A DNA stretch of 64,000 bases from NCBI RefSeq assembly GCF_033958435.1, contig NC_134145.1, positions 33,507,501 through 33,571,500 of the forward strand, given 5' to 3'. Positions 27,301 to 34,150 of the stretch are shown here, piece by piece; within the stretch, counting starts at the first letter, position 1, and the number at the start of each line of letters is the position of its first letter. The notes beneath the pieces are model-generated. The model was not told the origin of the DNA. It searched no databases and saw only the letters and a program-made list of their open reading frames with translations. The translations under genes and the position numbers were made by a program. This DNA is from Carettochelys insculpta. Taxonomy: Eukaryota; Chordata; Testudines; Carettochelyidae.

Positions 27301-30300
27301 TAACTGTTTGAAAGACAATACAATGAACCCTTGATTTAACAGACTTCAGAAATAACAGATGCTGTCTGCCAGCCCCCACATCCCCTAAATCACAGGGGCT
27401 GGAGGGGCCACTGCAGTGGCAACTGCCAGGGCCGGAGGAGCTGCCAGAGCAGCAGTGGAAGCCTGGACTGGAGGGGCAAAGAGCCCACTGCCGAGCTCTC
27501 TCTTCCAAGCCCACTGCATTCCTCCCAGGTCTTGGTCAGTGCACTCCCTAGTTTCCCTTGCAAGGTGCCTCCAGCCCCTCAGATTTGGATTTGACAGACT
27601 TTTGGCATTAATGGACACCCCTTTCCTCCTATTAATCCATTAAATTGAGGGTTTACTGTATTCTAAAGCATTCACTGTACAAAGTTCATTGTCAAACAGA
27701 GAGGTTGCATCTAGAGGGGTCCTGCAGGGTTCTGTTATGGCATTACTGAATGTTTTCATTAATTACTTGGATAATAGTGGAAAGCTTGCTCATTCAATCT
27801 GCAAACAACTGTAGCTGGAAGGGGATGCAGGCATTTTGAAGGGCAGAATTAGAAATTAAAATCCCCTTGACAAATTGGAGAATGAAAAATCATCAAAATG
27901 ATATTCAGTAAAACCACAAAGTATTGGATTTAGATTTAAAAAAAAAAAAAATATCAAACGTACAGCTATAGAACAAGGCATAGCTGGCTGGGTGCTAGTA
28001 TTGCTGCAAAGAATATGGCCATTACTGCATATAAATCAACATGGCCATTATTGAACATAAATCAACAATGTGATGAGGTTGCAATAAGACAAATAACATG
28101 CTGGGATGTATTAACAGGATGACTGAATGTAAGGCACATGAGGTAACTGTACGTCTGTGCTTGGCATTGGTGAAGCCACAGCTAACACACGGTGTCCAGT
28201 TCTGGGCACCACACTAAGAAGAATGGAAAGAGTCCAAAGGAGGTTGAAATGAATGATCAAAGGTTTAGAAGAATCTGATCTATGAGAACGTGTTTAAAAA
28301 AAAACAAAAACAAAAAAAACAGATCATGTTTAGACTTAAGAAAATAAAACTGAGGGGAGACCTGAGAATTAACTTCAAATATGTTAAGAGATATGGCACA
28401 GAGAACAGTGAGCAACTGTTCTCTATATCCACTGATGATAGGTTAACTAGTAATCAGATTAATTGGCCATAAGGAAGATTAGATACTACAAAAAACACAA
28501 CTTATAAAGATAGTTAAGCACTGGGACAGACTTCCAAAGGAGGTTGTGGAATCCTTGCCAATGAAGGTTCTGCCAGGAATGATCATGGTATATTTGGTCT
28601 GAATTCCATCCGAGAGGCTGAACTAAATGACCTCGAGGACCTCTCCAACCTTGCATTTAAATGATTCTGGGAATCAATGCTGGTTATAACATATTAGAGT
28701 CAAGAAAATGAATGCAAAGTTTATTATTACAATGTTCAGTTCTGGGCATCTGTTACACACTTTTTCTTCCCTCTCTATGTGGCATAATGGATGTATATTT
28801 TGAAGTTCATTCTCCAAAATGTACATGCAATATTTTTTCTCTTATGGGAACATAAACTTCTGCATTTCCACGTGTGTATGTGAACGTGCACTGTTTTTCA
28901 AAGAGGGACAAGCAATGTTCTCACTGTTTTACTGGAAGGTAGGAGCAAAATTCCAGGCAAAAGCTAGAGAGAATACACTATTTGAGGAAGGAGACAAACT
29001 CTTCTTTTCAGGCCTGAAATCCTTACTCTAAAATTCAGTGAGGCCCAGCAACTGCACCCTGACTATATTCCATCTTTGTAGGAAGAGGGACAATACTATT
29101 CCTGCCATCATCTTTTCTGACTTCCTATCTACCTCAGTATCCCATATAAATATAAATATATTCTCCTGGTTTCCCAAACTGGTCATATACTTCTCTAAAA
29201 TGCCGTTCCCTTATTCCCTGCCTGCTCAAGTTCTTCTTTGAATCTTGGCCAATGTTAGCCCATCCATCTCTAGACCCAACAGTCACACTCACTTCCCCTT
29301 TTTAAATTTTGTTTTAAAAATCTTTTCTCTTCCATTTATCTCACTGGAAAACATTAAGAGAATTTCTTAAGAATGCTATGCTGCAGAGCCTTGGTTACAG
29401 CTCCACAGTGCACTTCTCCGGAGGAAATATATAAAGTTTGCTTAAGACCCTTCTTCCACTCTTTCCATCTTGGACCAGCTGTGCAGCAATCTGGTGCCCC
29501 AACATAAAGTAATGCAGCCTAAGGCTACCCTAAAATACTCCAGCTAACAATAGGTGTAAGCAGTAGATCTAGGAGCCAACAATTACTGTAGGACTACCAG
29601 CCTGGAGAGGTCACATGTAGGAGCCAATTAGCCTGGCTGTATGACACGAAAGGATCCCCTCCTTTGGGGTAACTCTCTCTTGTGGTTGGCTGGGTTTCAG
29701 GTCCACTCACCGCTGTCAAAAAAGCTTCATGAAGAGAAGCATCTGGTTCTATATATGCGGTATATGCCTGTCAGCCCATACTTGGCACAGTGCCCTGAAT
29801 TTTTACATCCTTATGGGTACTACATGGTATATGTAGCTTACAAAGATACTAAAAATAAAACTCCCACTCAACGTATAAACAACTGAAATATAGAAAATTT
29901 AACTCATGTTTAAAGTATACTGTGAAAACACACACATACAGATTTAAACTCACCTTATTTTTTTCATTTTTAAATACTTCTAATACTTTTACTGCATAAC
30001 CTTCTTCTAAGCACTTCTGGCATGCTACTTGAAAAAGATTAAAATCTTCTCCTTTGAAATCTTCTTCTTCTAGGATTTGCTACAATGAAAATTTATCTTT
30101 AACTTTACTATCAGAAGCAAACCCAAATTTGAGTTTAAATACAAATTTAATATAGCTGTAGCTTTCACTATACCTATGATTCATCATTTGGACAGCAGAT
30201 AATTCCTCAGAGAATTCTATGTCAAAAGAATTAAAAATTCTGCACTTCAAAATTCTACATATTTTGTTTGTCACAAATCATGCAATATAGTCCGATTATG

Positions 30301-31091
30301 TTCAATTATTTGTGGATAAGTATTACCAAAATAATTGAACACGGTGTGATTACACTGTTACTGTGTCTTTGTCATTTTGATAAATAAAATATGCTAAACT
30401 TTGATGAATTCTTTTTAAAAATACTTTTTGGCACAGAATTTCTTCAACAGTACCAAAGTTGTGTATGTGATGCAATCTGGGTGCAGGCACTTCAATGCAG
30501 GGCTCTGTGTGCAGAGAGAATGGGACTCTGCTAGGATGTCAAGGTGAAGGTGCTTAGGGCTCTGGGGGGCTGAGGGAGTGGGGCTTGGTAGGGGGAGTCA
30601 GGGTACAGCTGGATGGAGCCCAATGGGACCCAAGTGTGTGGATGCGAGAGGGGTCAGTGGACAGAAAGTTGCTCCTCCTGTCTGCCCAACTCCATGAATC
30701 CAGACAACTGTCCCCTAGTCAAACCCCACGCTGAGTCTCACCACCCCACACATTGAATTCCCACTTAGACACATCCCCTCCCACTCAAGGGTTAGCTTCC
30801 TGCAGCCTGGAGAAATTCCTGAGGGTTGATTTGACCCAGACACTGTGTAAGGAAGGGAAGGAGAAGGGGCAGGGGAACTCTATCACCATACTCATCCTCC
30901 ACAAAGCTGGGATAAATATCCCTGCATAGACATCCCTCCAATGCAGTTTTACCTCTCCCCAGCTGCCCAAACAGATGTGTCTTAGCACACAGATGCAGGC
31001 AATGCCAGTTTTCCTAACTTTAAGTATTTTTTACAGAAAGTAAATTACTTACACATCTTTGTATAATGGCTTCAAGTTCCTCAGTTGCCAT
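3261..31091 (-). CDS. GLMN: Glomulin, 15 coding exons, 3' end outside window
   Basis: The minus strand carries fifteen exons, all with AG/GT borders, that join in one frame to 494 codons (1482 nt). The product aligns end to end with vertebrate glomulin (human about 594 residues). It begins MATEELEAIIQRC and includes LCNPKELLLGLLEQIEQ, NQLSLLPVPYTKEQIQ and LLDLVLLLPEGSETDLLQ. Glomulin is a cytoplasmic HEAT-like helical-repeat protein. It binds the RING domain of RBX1 and blocks E2 recruitment to cullin-RING ubiquitin ligases; loss of the human gene causes glomuvenous malformations. The RBX1-binding C-terminal part (about the last 100 residues) is not in the window: no matching exon was seen between 1 and 3260. 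Coding segments: 31091-31053, 30079-29954, 26554-26435, 25455-25347, 23739-23493, 22964-22862, 18465-18278, 17758-17705, 16709-16679, 16393-16304, 12829-12788, 12695-12622, 12282-12198, 4498-4389, 3324-3261. No frameshift or stop was seen. Confidence 0.96.
3325..4388. other. GLMN intron between exons 15 and 14
   Basis: About 1.06 kb without a recognisable repeat family or exon. Part of it (about 3480-4140) is less AT-rich and may be an old unclassified repeat. Confidence 0.4.
4389..4498 (-). CDS. GLMN: GLMN coding exon 14
   Basis: 110 nt, 36 codons plus two bases, residues 437-472. It starts KANGCKWFTGPHLVSLLDLV and ends TDLLQNSD. Acceptor TCTTCAG, donor GTGAGA. It is separated from exon 13 by a 7.7 kb intron that is almost entirely a nested retrotransposon. 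Confidence 0.95.
4790..4930 (+). repeat. DIRS left inverted terminal repeat
   Basis: Begins about GTTCTTCTTCGAG and includes CTCATGTCCATTCCAAGTTG and CAGTGGCTGGAAGCTTTCTG. The reverse complement of 11860-11990 reads the same with scattered changes. The outermost CAGTTACCTG-type segment seen at the right end is missing here, so this end is slightly truncated. Confidence 0.75.
5129..5278 (+). pseudogene. DIRS ORF1 start with zinc-knuckle-like cysteines
   Basis: An ATG at 5129 opens 49 codons ended by TAA at 5276. Cysteines are arranged as CSKCGK, CMICLGEGHLHDSC and CPIC, a zinc-knuckle-like pattern at the N terminus of the element's gag-like protein. The stop and many later interruptions show the frame is dead. 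Confidence 0.55.
6120..6935 (+). mobile_element. Tx1-like non-LTR LINE fragment nested in the DIRS element
   Basis: This GC-rich block interrupts the DIRS ORF1 region. In broken frames it reads like the C-terminal end of Tx1-type LINE proteins: a cysteine pair followed by LAHIYVKCVRLQPLF-like, FWLHFSPRLLILAHP-like and LEAFEEQWVLSGLLCSVSP-like stretches. I recognise this pattern from Tx1-related annotations in vertebrates. Both boundaries are approximate and the class is from memory. Confidence 0.45.
8640..9160 (+). pseudogene. DIRS reverse transcriptase, frameshifted, catalytic box altered
   Basis: 8703-8870 carries IPILDLRGLNEFMKKIKFHM; after a frameshift 8881-9162 continues with YQFIVLPFGLSIALRVFTKC and LIPHLDNWQVKG. 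DIRS/gypsy RTs have Y/F-x-DD here, so HLDN lacks one catalytic aspartate. The frame is also broken upstream by stops. The result cannot be an active RT. Confidence 0.75.
9470..10170 (+). pseudogene. DIRS RNase H and following conserved region
   Basis: Frames joined by one shift near 9600 show LVTDTSDQGWGARLG, then LSVSTDSTTAVYYINEQG, then LYLPGVHNSLADQLSRSFMD, the D-E-D-type RNase H layout of DIRS elements. The WSLLPEEVLFCSIFWKLGYP segment after it is the typical continuation toward the recombinase. Confidence 0.7.
10320..11720 (+). pseudogene. DIRS tyrosine recombinase remnant, split by an insertion
   Basis: The N-terminal part (LFLSSVRVHLATISAFHLGH, 10457-10735) is cut after the codons for AMCIK. 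The frame resumes at about 11417 with ECYK-like codons and VAYLAQVPTQDIFRAATWSS, then IHTFRAHYALTHH, the usual YR C-terminus. The 680 bp in between are an unrelated element (separate entry). Confidence 0.65.
10735..11416 (+). mobile_element. TTCGAA/GTCGAC palindrome-rich terminal-inverted-repeat element
   Basis: The left end AGCCATGTCTACACGTGC...CTACTTCGAAGTAG mirrors the right end CTACTTCGAAGTAG...CACGCATAGACGTAGCT. The interior holds more CTTCGAAGT and AACGTCGACGTT palindromes and a second CTACACG-type end near 10930 (GGGCACGTGTAGACCATCC), suggesting a composite. No transposase frame, so a non-autonomous DNA transposon. The insertion separates ATCAAA from the GAGTGTTAC expected next in the recombinase frame; the exact target duplication is not clear. 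Confidence 0.65.
11860..11990 (-). repeat. DIRS right inverted terminal repeat
   Basis: Reads ACACCCAACTTGGAATGTAC then GAAGAACACCAGTTACAGAA, the inverse of the left end, and extends further out (ACAGGTAACTGTC). The internal complementary copy lies about 100 bp upstream at 11727-11775. Confidence 0.75.
12198..12282 (-). CDS. GLMN: GLMN coding exon 13
   Basis: 85 nt: one base of R408 and 28 codons (CLLTTSNHSGVEGYVIQNIK, then NQIDLSLK). Acceptor TTTAAAG, donor GTGAGA; ends in phase 0. It is nearly identical in pattern to human CLLNTSNHSGVEAFIIQNIK. The DIRS element starts about 200 bp past the donor. Confidence 0.94.
12622..12695 (-). CDS. GLMN: GLMN coding exon 12
   Basis: 74 nt, 24 codons plus two bases, residues 384-407 (RKKSLKILQLYIDKFDAEGK, ending YTLF). 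Acceptor CTTATAG, donor GTATGA. Human has RKKSLAMLQLYINKLDSQGK here. The intron to exon 11 is only 92 bp. Confidence 0.94.
12788..12829 (-). CDS. GLMN: GLMN coding exon 11 (42 nt)
   Basis: 42 nt, 14 codons, DLVKVMTLCPIEHL, against human GLVKVMTLCPIETL. Acceptor TCTGCAG, donor GTATGT; phase 0 at both ends. It is separated from exon 10 by 3.5 kb holding an L3/CR1-like antisense repeat and a short inverted-repeat element. Confidence 0.92.
13655..14520 (-). mobile_element. CR1/L3-like LINE 3' region, antisense
   Basis: Contains TCTAGTCTGATCTCCTGCAT, then CTCCCCTTGGAAGGCCTTTGG and CTCAGCCTTCTTTTGGTTAG, the reverse complement of the region coding the end of L3/CR1 RT and its 3' UTR. Heavily diverged, no open frame. 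In the same orientation as GLMN. Confidence 0.6.
14521..15999. other. GLMN intron 10-11, no recognised content
   Basis: Unique-looking AT-rich sequence. Nothing supportable was found on either strand. Confidence 0.4.
16000..16240. mobile_element. Short terminal-inverted-repeat element with internal hairpin
   Basis: Left end TTAGGCTATGTTTAGATTGC and right end GTCTTGACAAAGCCTTA are imperfect inverse copies. At 16019-16084 a strong inverted repeat occurs: AGAACTGTCATCAGAAGATA faces TATCTTTTGGTGACAGTTCT. Non-autonomous DNA element by structure; family unknown. Confidence 0.5.
16304..16393 (-). CDS. GLMN: GLMN coding exon 10
   Basis: 90 nt, 30 codons, residues 340-369 (DLLGNCLLRNGDNSLHHQYL, ending EFKGFITTPQ). 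Acceptor TTATAG, donor GTACAA; phase 0 at both ends. It corresponds to human ELLENSLLRIEDNSLLYQYL. Confidence 0.92.
16679..16709 (-). CDS. GLMN: GLMN coding exon 9 (31 nt)
   Basis: A 31 nt exon: one base of R329 and ten codons, TEESVLTKGL, against human TEESVISKGL. Acceptor TTTGTAG, donor GTAAGT; ends in phase 0. It is the shortest exon of the gene here. Confidence 0.9.
16710..18277. other. GLMN introns 7-9, no recognised content
   Basis: Apart from exon 8 (17705-17758), AT-rich with no repeat family I can name. Confidence 0.4.
17705..17758 (-). CDS. GLMN: GLMN coding exon 8
   Basis: 54 nt: one base of S311, 17 codons (PSYLLQCNMTHIEVLLK), two bases of R329. It matches human PLYLLQFNMGHIEVFLQR. 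Acceptor TTCTAG, donor GTAAAA. It is too short to stand alone as an ORF; homology and exact phase continuity with both neighbours support it. Confidence 0.92.
18278..18465 (-). CDS. GLMN: GLMN coding exon 7
   Basis: 188 nt, 62 codons plus two bases, residues 249-310. It starts DILINIGELMPIMFSHRGSR and contains DSLACLSYLVFVQYFGID. Acceptor AAACAG, donor GTAAGA; ends in phase 2, with the AG joining T of the next exon to give serine. The middle (NWNNPHFLDMDRKHSAD) is divergent from human, but the flanking helices align. Confidence 0.93.
18555..18752. repeat. Foldback of retroelement tails, inverted repeat with ~66 bp arms
   Basis: The left arm (18592-18660) runs AAAACAAAGCAGCAGAAATG, then TAGCACTTTAAAGACTAACA and on to GAGGAGCTTTC. 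The right arm (18682-18750) is its near-perfect reverse complement (GAAAGCTCATCACTGAATAA...TGCTGCTTTGTTTTA). The loop is about 20 bp. The arms are the GAAAGCTCAT...GTTAGTCTTTAAAGTGC tail common in turtle retroelements. The sequence left of the left arm (TAACAGAGGTAGCCATGTTA) is the outermost tail end, present on one side only. Confidence 0.8.
19300..19595 (-). mobile_element. TIR element, same family as 48719-49041, opposite orientation
   Basis: Reads CAGGTTGCACCTCTTTCATC, then CTTACTGGGCTCTTAGAAGA and ATTACAGCTAAATAACAGCA. The reverse complement of 48719-49041 follows the same order throughout. The TIR is more decayed here, so this is the older copy. Non-autonomous. Confidence 0.65.
19600..19775. 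mobile_element. GTTAACTG-family repeat, copy 1
   Basis: Contains CAGCCCCCACCAGTTAACC and GGGTGAGGCTTACCAGTTAA ending ACTGTTAACATCCCTA. The same core occurs at 32185-32490. Structure suggests a short DNA element; family not named. Confidence 0.5.
19790..20410 (+). repeat. LTR/ERV-like repeat copy A, interrupted by a TIR element
   Basis: 19790-20006 and 20277-20410 align, in order, with 22400-22740: shared GTGCATCTCTCTCTTTACA-type and TTTATCTAGGGTTCAGCTCC-type stretches, then GCTGAAGCAGGCTGGAGAGC and CATATCAGGTGACAATCC-type stretches. The gap is exactly filled by a short TIR element (20007-20276). Non-coding; class inferred from the LTR-like features of copy B. Confidence 0.5.
20007..20276. 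mobile_element. Short TIR element nested in LTR-like copy A
   Basis: The left end AGACTATGTGTCTACTAGAC mirrors the right end ATAGTGTAGACCTAGCCTAA. This AGGCT-GTCTACAC terminus is shared with the elements at 33016 and 16000. No coding capacity. Confidence 0.55.
20411..21039. other. Intron sequence between repeats
   Basis: GLMN intron 6-7. Nothing firmly recognised. Confidence 0.35.
21040..21490 (-). mobile_element. CR1 3' fragment, antisense
   Basis: GTCCAACCCCCTGCTCTCAT, then AAACCATCCCTGACAGGTG and TCAGTCTTCTCTTTTCTAGA, the reverse complement of the CR1 3' end and RT C-terminus. The minus strand keeps a short open piece reading EKRRLKGDKIVAFMYLKGC, matching GDMIAVFRYLKG of the copy at 423-1282. 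Diverged. Confidence 0.8.
21890..22745 (+). repeat. LTR/ERV-like repeat copy B with TATA-like promoter motif
   Basis: Contains CTATATAAAGCTGGGAAGC near 22058, then TTCCAGCCTGTGAGAAAAG, an AT-rich TTGTTTATTAATAAGCCCA and the segment shared with copy A. A TATA-type box followed by a short transcribed-like region and AATAA-like signals suggests an LTR plus leader. No protein-coding part is seen, so assignment to an endogenous retrovirus is tentative. Confidence 0.45.
22862..22964 (-). CDS. GLMN: GLMN coding exon 6
   Basis: 103 nt: one base completing F214 and 34 codons, residues 215-248 (CLKSLKYPLLIAQLDQLHED, ending RHFATEIL). Acceptor TTTCAG, donor GTAAGT; ends in phase 0. It matches human FCFKSLKCPLLTAQF through FRYFASEI. 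An LTR-like repeat ends about 120 bp away, on the downstream side for GLMN. Confidence 0.94.
23493..23739 (-). CDS. GLMN: GLMN coding exon 5
   Basis: 247 nt: two bases completing V132, 81 codons, and two bases of F214. It contains SVGLSLSTILNQLSLLPVPY and KEQIQEDKLGLCKCCSAVV and ends VRELKEELLK, clearly glomulin. Acceptor TTTTCAG, donor GTGAGT. It is the longest GLMN exon here and is open in frame a short way into the upstream intron. Confidence 0.96.
23740..25346. other. GLMN intron 4-5, no recognised content
   Basis: 1.6 kb of AT-rich sequence without a nameable repeat. Small frames on both strands show nothing familiar. Confidence 0.4.
25347..25455 (-). CDS. GLMN: GLMN coding exon 4
   Basis: 109 nt, 36 codons plus one base, residues 96-131. 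It carries the strongly conserved LCNPKELLLGLLEQIEQ and ILLLLQPLQT segments. Acceptor TTGCAG, donor GTAAAG. It ends in phase 1; the single G joins TT of the next exon to make valine 132. Confidence 0.96.
25665..25990. repeat. GC-rich island-like block in GLMN intron, unclassified
   Basis: A C-run-rich start (CCTCCCCCCCACCCCCCGCC) is followed by about 250 bp of GC-rich sequence unlike its AT-rich surroundings. Probably a decayed insertion; family not recognised. Confidence 0.3.
26435..26554 (-). CDS. GLMN: GLMN coding exon 3
   Basis: 120 nt, 40 codons, residues 56-95, starting VIVKNMGWNLVCPLVRCIL and ending LSILDKLVQ. Acceptor TTACAG, donor GTACGT; phase 0 at both ends. It corresponds to the human segment VIIKNMGWNLVGPVVRCLL. 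The second half (NLEDEKREHC) is the most divergent stretch of the N-terminal half. Confidence 0.94.
26830..28668 (+). mobile_element. Old CR1 LINE, RT to 3' end, with nested MITE
   Basis: Starts with TTAGCAGGGCCTGATGAAAT (the AGPDEIDPRVLKE RT segment) and runs through FLDRVTK-like, [12 protein letters not shown] and VQFWAP-like remnants to a 3' end reading GACCTCGAGGACCTCTCCA...AATGATTCTGGG. Many stops and shifts; much older than the copies at 52-57 kb. A pogo/Tigger-like MITE splits it at 27319-27660. Confidence 0.8.
27319..27660. mobile_element. pogo/Tigger-like MITE inside a CR1 copy
   Basis: Left end CAATGAACCCTTGATTTAAC and right end TTAAATTGAGGGTTTACTG are inverted copies of the Tigger-type CAGTAAACCCTC terminus. 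TA lies immediately outside each end, the expected mariner-superfamily target duplication. The interior is GC-rich and non-coding. Confidence 0.75.
28669..29953. other. GLMN intron 2-3, no recognised content
   Basis: Nothing supportable beyond the end of the CR1. Confidence 0.4.
29954..30079 (-). CDS. GLMN: GLMN coding exon 2
   Basis: 126 nt, 42 codons, residues 14-55. It starts QILEEEDFKGEDFNLFQVAC and ends EVFKNEKNK, matching the human N-terminal helical region almost position by position. Acceptor TGTAG, donor GTGAG; both borders are phase 0. Confidence 0.95.
30440..30990. repeat. GC-rich unclassified repeat in GLMN intron
   Basis: From TGCAATCTGGGTGCAGGCAC to CACAGATGCAGGCAATGCC the sequence is G-rich then C-rich and sharply unlike the AT-rich flanks, suggesting an insertion of about 550 bp just downstream of the GLMN start exon. 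No coding or TIR seen. Confidence 0.35.
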
Positions 31092-31107
31092 TGTGTCATT
31101 TTTTTTT
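31053..31107 (-). CDS. GLMN: GLMN first coding exon with start codon
   Basis: On the minus strand an acceptor CAG (31110-31108) is followed by 16 bases of 5' UTR, mostly A. The ATG is at 31091-31089 and thirteen codons follow (MATEELEAIIQRC); the donor is GTAAGT at 31052-31047. Human glomulin starts MAVEELQSIIKRC, so this start is well supported. The exon ends in phase 0. Because there is an acceptor just upstream, the transcript start must lie in a separate non-coding exon, presumably in the CpG island near 34.65 kb. Confidence 0.94.
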
Positions 31108-32184
31108 CTGACATTGAAAAGCTGTGTCAAAAGTTGAGGAAAATACTGAGTCACATTATTACAGTATACTTATATTATAATAGAGTTAAGATGGACATTA
31201 AAAATTAGCACATTTTAGCAAGTCCCAACTGGTCGAACAGCTGAAGAAGTGAGAAAAAAATCAGTCATTGTTGGCAGAAGTCAAGGAGGCTGAAAAAAGA
31301 ACATGAGATAAAACAGAAGAGAAACAAGTTCAAAAATGCAGAGTGTTCTTTCATTTCATCTCCTGCGCATGAGAGCTCCACTATTGCTTGTTTACAGGAG
31401 CCAGGAAAGAGCGAAACTAAAGAGGGGAATTGTCCATCTATTAGTAGAAAGTCCACTGCATAAGGATCAATTCCTTTGTTGTTTTTGTGGAACACAAACG
31501 AAATAGATATGATGTGACACACTCCATAGGTTGTGCAGGTTACAGATTCACAATATCATAGCTACAGAATCAGTTTTTGAGGAACAAGATTTTGTGAGGT
31601 GATTGTGGCAACCTAACACTGCAGTTTTGCAACGGACGATAAATGATTCACTGTTAAAGAAAGTAATTGTTATATTTAATCTCCCTAGTTTCTTTGCTCG
31701 ACGATTGGAGTGTAGGGTATTGTGTTTCTTTTTACTGTCTAGATGTTATTTTATTAAATCAAAACTCCATCATTGCTAAATTTAATCTGAAGGAACATCT
31801 TGTCATTTAGGTGTTGGCATATTCAACCTTAGTAATGAATTTTAAGAGAGCCTGACTGACAAAATGGCTACAGTGCTAGTCTTTCACCTGTAGAGACTGT
31901 GACTCAAATCCTCTCCACTGAAGACAGTAAGGCTACTCACATGCATTAAAATTAAGCATGTGCTTAAATTTCTACATAGTCAGGGCCACAGCCTAATGTT
32001 AAAAAATGAGGATGTTATGATTACATTTGGACGTACAATCACTGTGTTTGTAGATGTATCCAGTGAGTCTTCATGCAAATAGCTAGTTTAGTGCCCACAG
32101 TACCTATGTGAAACACGTAATATTGATTTATTGCAACATACAGAAGTGCACTATGGCATTCACGTTTTTATATGCTGGTCTTAT
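31108..32184. other. GLMN intron 1, part
   Basis: No recognised feature. AT-rich with several short frames of no evident meaning. Confidence 0.35.
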
Positions 32185-32490
32185 TAGGAATACAAAATCC
32201 CATTTAACTAGTCAACCAGTTAAACGGTACATTTAACTGTTCAACCAATTAAATGTGGGGAGACTGATACAGTCCCCGATCCACTGCAGAAGGGGGTTGC
32301 TCTGGCCAGGCTGAAGCAGCCCGAAGCAGAGTGCTCACAGGCCAGGTCTGTCACAGAGAAGGGCTACTGCCCACCCCTTCCACCCCACAGTGGGCAGCTG
32401 CAGCCCCCCTCAGTTAACAGTAACAGTAAGCCTCATCCACTTAGAGTGAGGCTTACCAGTTAACTATTATCATTCCTTATTCTCTTATAT
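32185..32490. mobile_element. GTTAACTG-family repeat, copy 2
   Basis: Left side TTAACTAGTCAACCAGTTAA, right side CTTAGAGTGAGGCTTACCAG and TTAACTATTATCATTCC. The GC-rich core contains CTCTGGCCAGGCTGAAGCAG. It shares order and core with 19600-19775 and looks more complete; the ends are roughly inverted. Confidence 0.5.
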
Positions 32491-33015
32491 TCCCTTTTCA
32501 AATCTTGGTCTCACCCATCCACTTGATGTATTTAAATAACTACATTAGTTTGATCCATAAGAAAAACAGTATTAAGTCAAATTGTACTCAAAGCATCCAA
32601 ACCTGGATTGAAATAACACAAAGAATAAATGTAATTAGACTAATTTTCTTTTCAGTCTCGTGACAGTCTACTTATATTTTATTTTTCACGTTTCCAATGC
32701 TGAACCTAGACTTGTTAGTTTCACTTGGCAGTTCTCATTGCATTAGCATGTGCTTTTGTCTTTGGGCTAACACCAATGCAAGAGCACTGGTGACATTCCC
32801 CCCAGGACTGTTTTAATTGGTTTGACAACAAATATAGTGTCCCTATTTTGAGCCCAAAGTAATTGATAACACCAATAAGGCCCAAAAATCAAGCACTGAA
32901 CTACTCTGTTGTTATAGTAGTGTACTGGTACTCATTACAGGTTTGGAGCTAAGTGATTAATCCAGTTGTCAGTGATAAATTTCCCTGACGTGAGTGGTAA
33001 CTTTACTGGTCCCTA

Positions 33016-33330
33016 AGGCTTGTCTACACTTAATGCTGGGTCGATTTGCTGGCAGTCGATATTCCCGGGTTCAATGTAGTGTGCCAAGTATGACCATGCT
33101 AAACTGAAGGCTCAGGGCACCACCATTGATCCCAGAACTCCTCCCAGTCGCAAGGAGTAAGGGAAGTCAATGGCAGAGTCTCTCCCGTTGACCTCCCACT
33201 ATAGAAATGACACCAAAAAAAAAAAAAAAAATCAATGCAAGGTATGTTGACTCCAGCTATACAATTCATGCAGCTGGAGTTGCATACTATACAATTGATT
33301 TTGTCACCTAGTGTAGTTCTAACCTCAGCC
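33016..33330. mobile_element. Short TIR element of the AGGCT-GTCTACACT group
   Basis: Left end TAAGGCTTGTCTACACTTA; right end GTGTAGTTCTAACCTCAGCC, its imperfect inverse. An A17 run sits inside (33215-33231) and CAGCTGGAGT is repeated in inverse. Non-autonomous DNA transposon by structure. Confidence 0.6.
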
Positions 33331-33429
33331 TTCATGAAAAAATTACATATTAGTTATAACTGCTAAACTCCCTTTGCTCATTTATAACATTTTATTCTTC
33401 ACTCATTTTTGATTTCATGCCTGACACAG

Positions 33430-33810
33430 CACACTCATCATGAGAGCAGCCATAGAGGGTCAAACCAATATTCCATCCAGCATCCTGTCTTCCAACAGCA
33501 CCGAGTCCTAGGTGCATCAGAGGAAATGAGAGGAATAAGGCAATTATGCATCTTCTGTCATCAGACACCCAGCGCATGGAGCTGCATTCCTATCTCGATT
33601 AAAAGCCACCGATGGATCTAGCTTCCATTAATTTTATTTTTTTTAATCTATTTAAAGTTCTGGCCTTAACCCTTGGCACATCCCTTGTATTTCCAACACT
33701 GAGAGGTCCATTACAGGCTCTATTTTGAATTTTAATTTAAAGCTTTTCAAGTTATTCAACTCTCTCCCTACTTCCCAAATAGGTATCTCCAAACTCTCAA
33801 AAGGAATTTC
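33430..33810 (-). mobile_element. CR1 3' fragment, antisense
   Basis: GAGGGTCAAACCAATATTCC, then CATCCTGTCTTCCAACAGC, is the reverse complement of the 'actgggct...gacctttggtctgacc' end of a CR1 subfamily also seen at 40765-40915 (sense) and 45225 (antisense). Confidence 0.65.
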
Positions 33811-33944
33811 ACTGGAGTTGGGTGATTACTTAAAGGATCAGAACACCAATGAAAAATGCATTTCAGTGAAAGAATTTATCCTATAAAGCTGAAAGTGCCC
33901 AAGATGGACGAAAGCACCCAGCAGCCTCCATACACCTTGGTGAC

Positions 33945-34150
33945 AAGTATCAGAGGAGTAGCCGTATCATTCTGTGTCCACAAAAGCAATGATAAATCCA
34001 GCAGCACCTTATAGACTAACAGATATTTTGGAGCGTAAACTTTTGTGGGCATCTGACAAAGTGAGTCTCTGCCCATGAAAGCTTATGCTTCAAAAAATAT
34101 TAGTCTATCAGGTACCAAAGGACTTTTGGTTGTTTTTGTGTACACCTTGG
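33945..34150. repeat. Second foldback of retroelement tails
   Basis: An antisense tail (AGTATCAGAGGAGTAGCCGT, then AGCAGCACCTTATAGACTAA) meets a sense tail (GAAAGCTTATGCTTCAAAAA, then TAGTCTATCAGGTACCAAAG) head to head, with a GACAAAGTGAGTCTCTGCCC-type centre. Arms are about 50-90 bp and less perfect than at 18555-18752, but the layout is the same. Confidence 0.7.
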
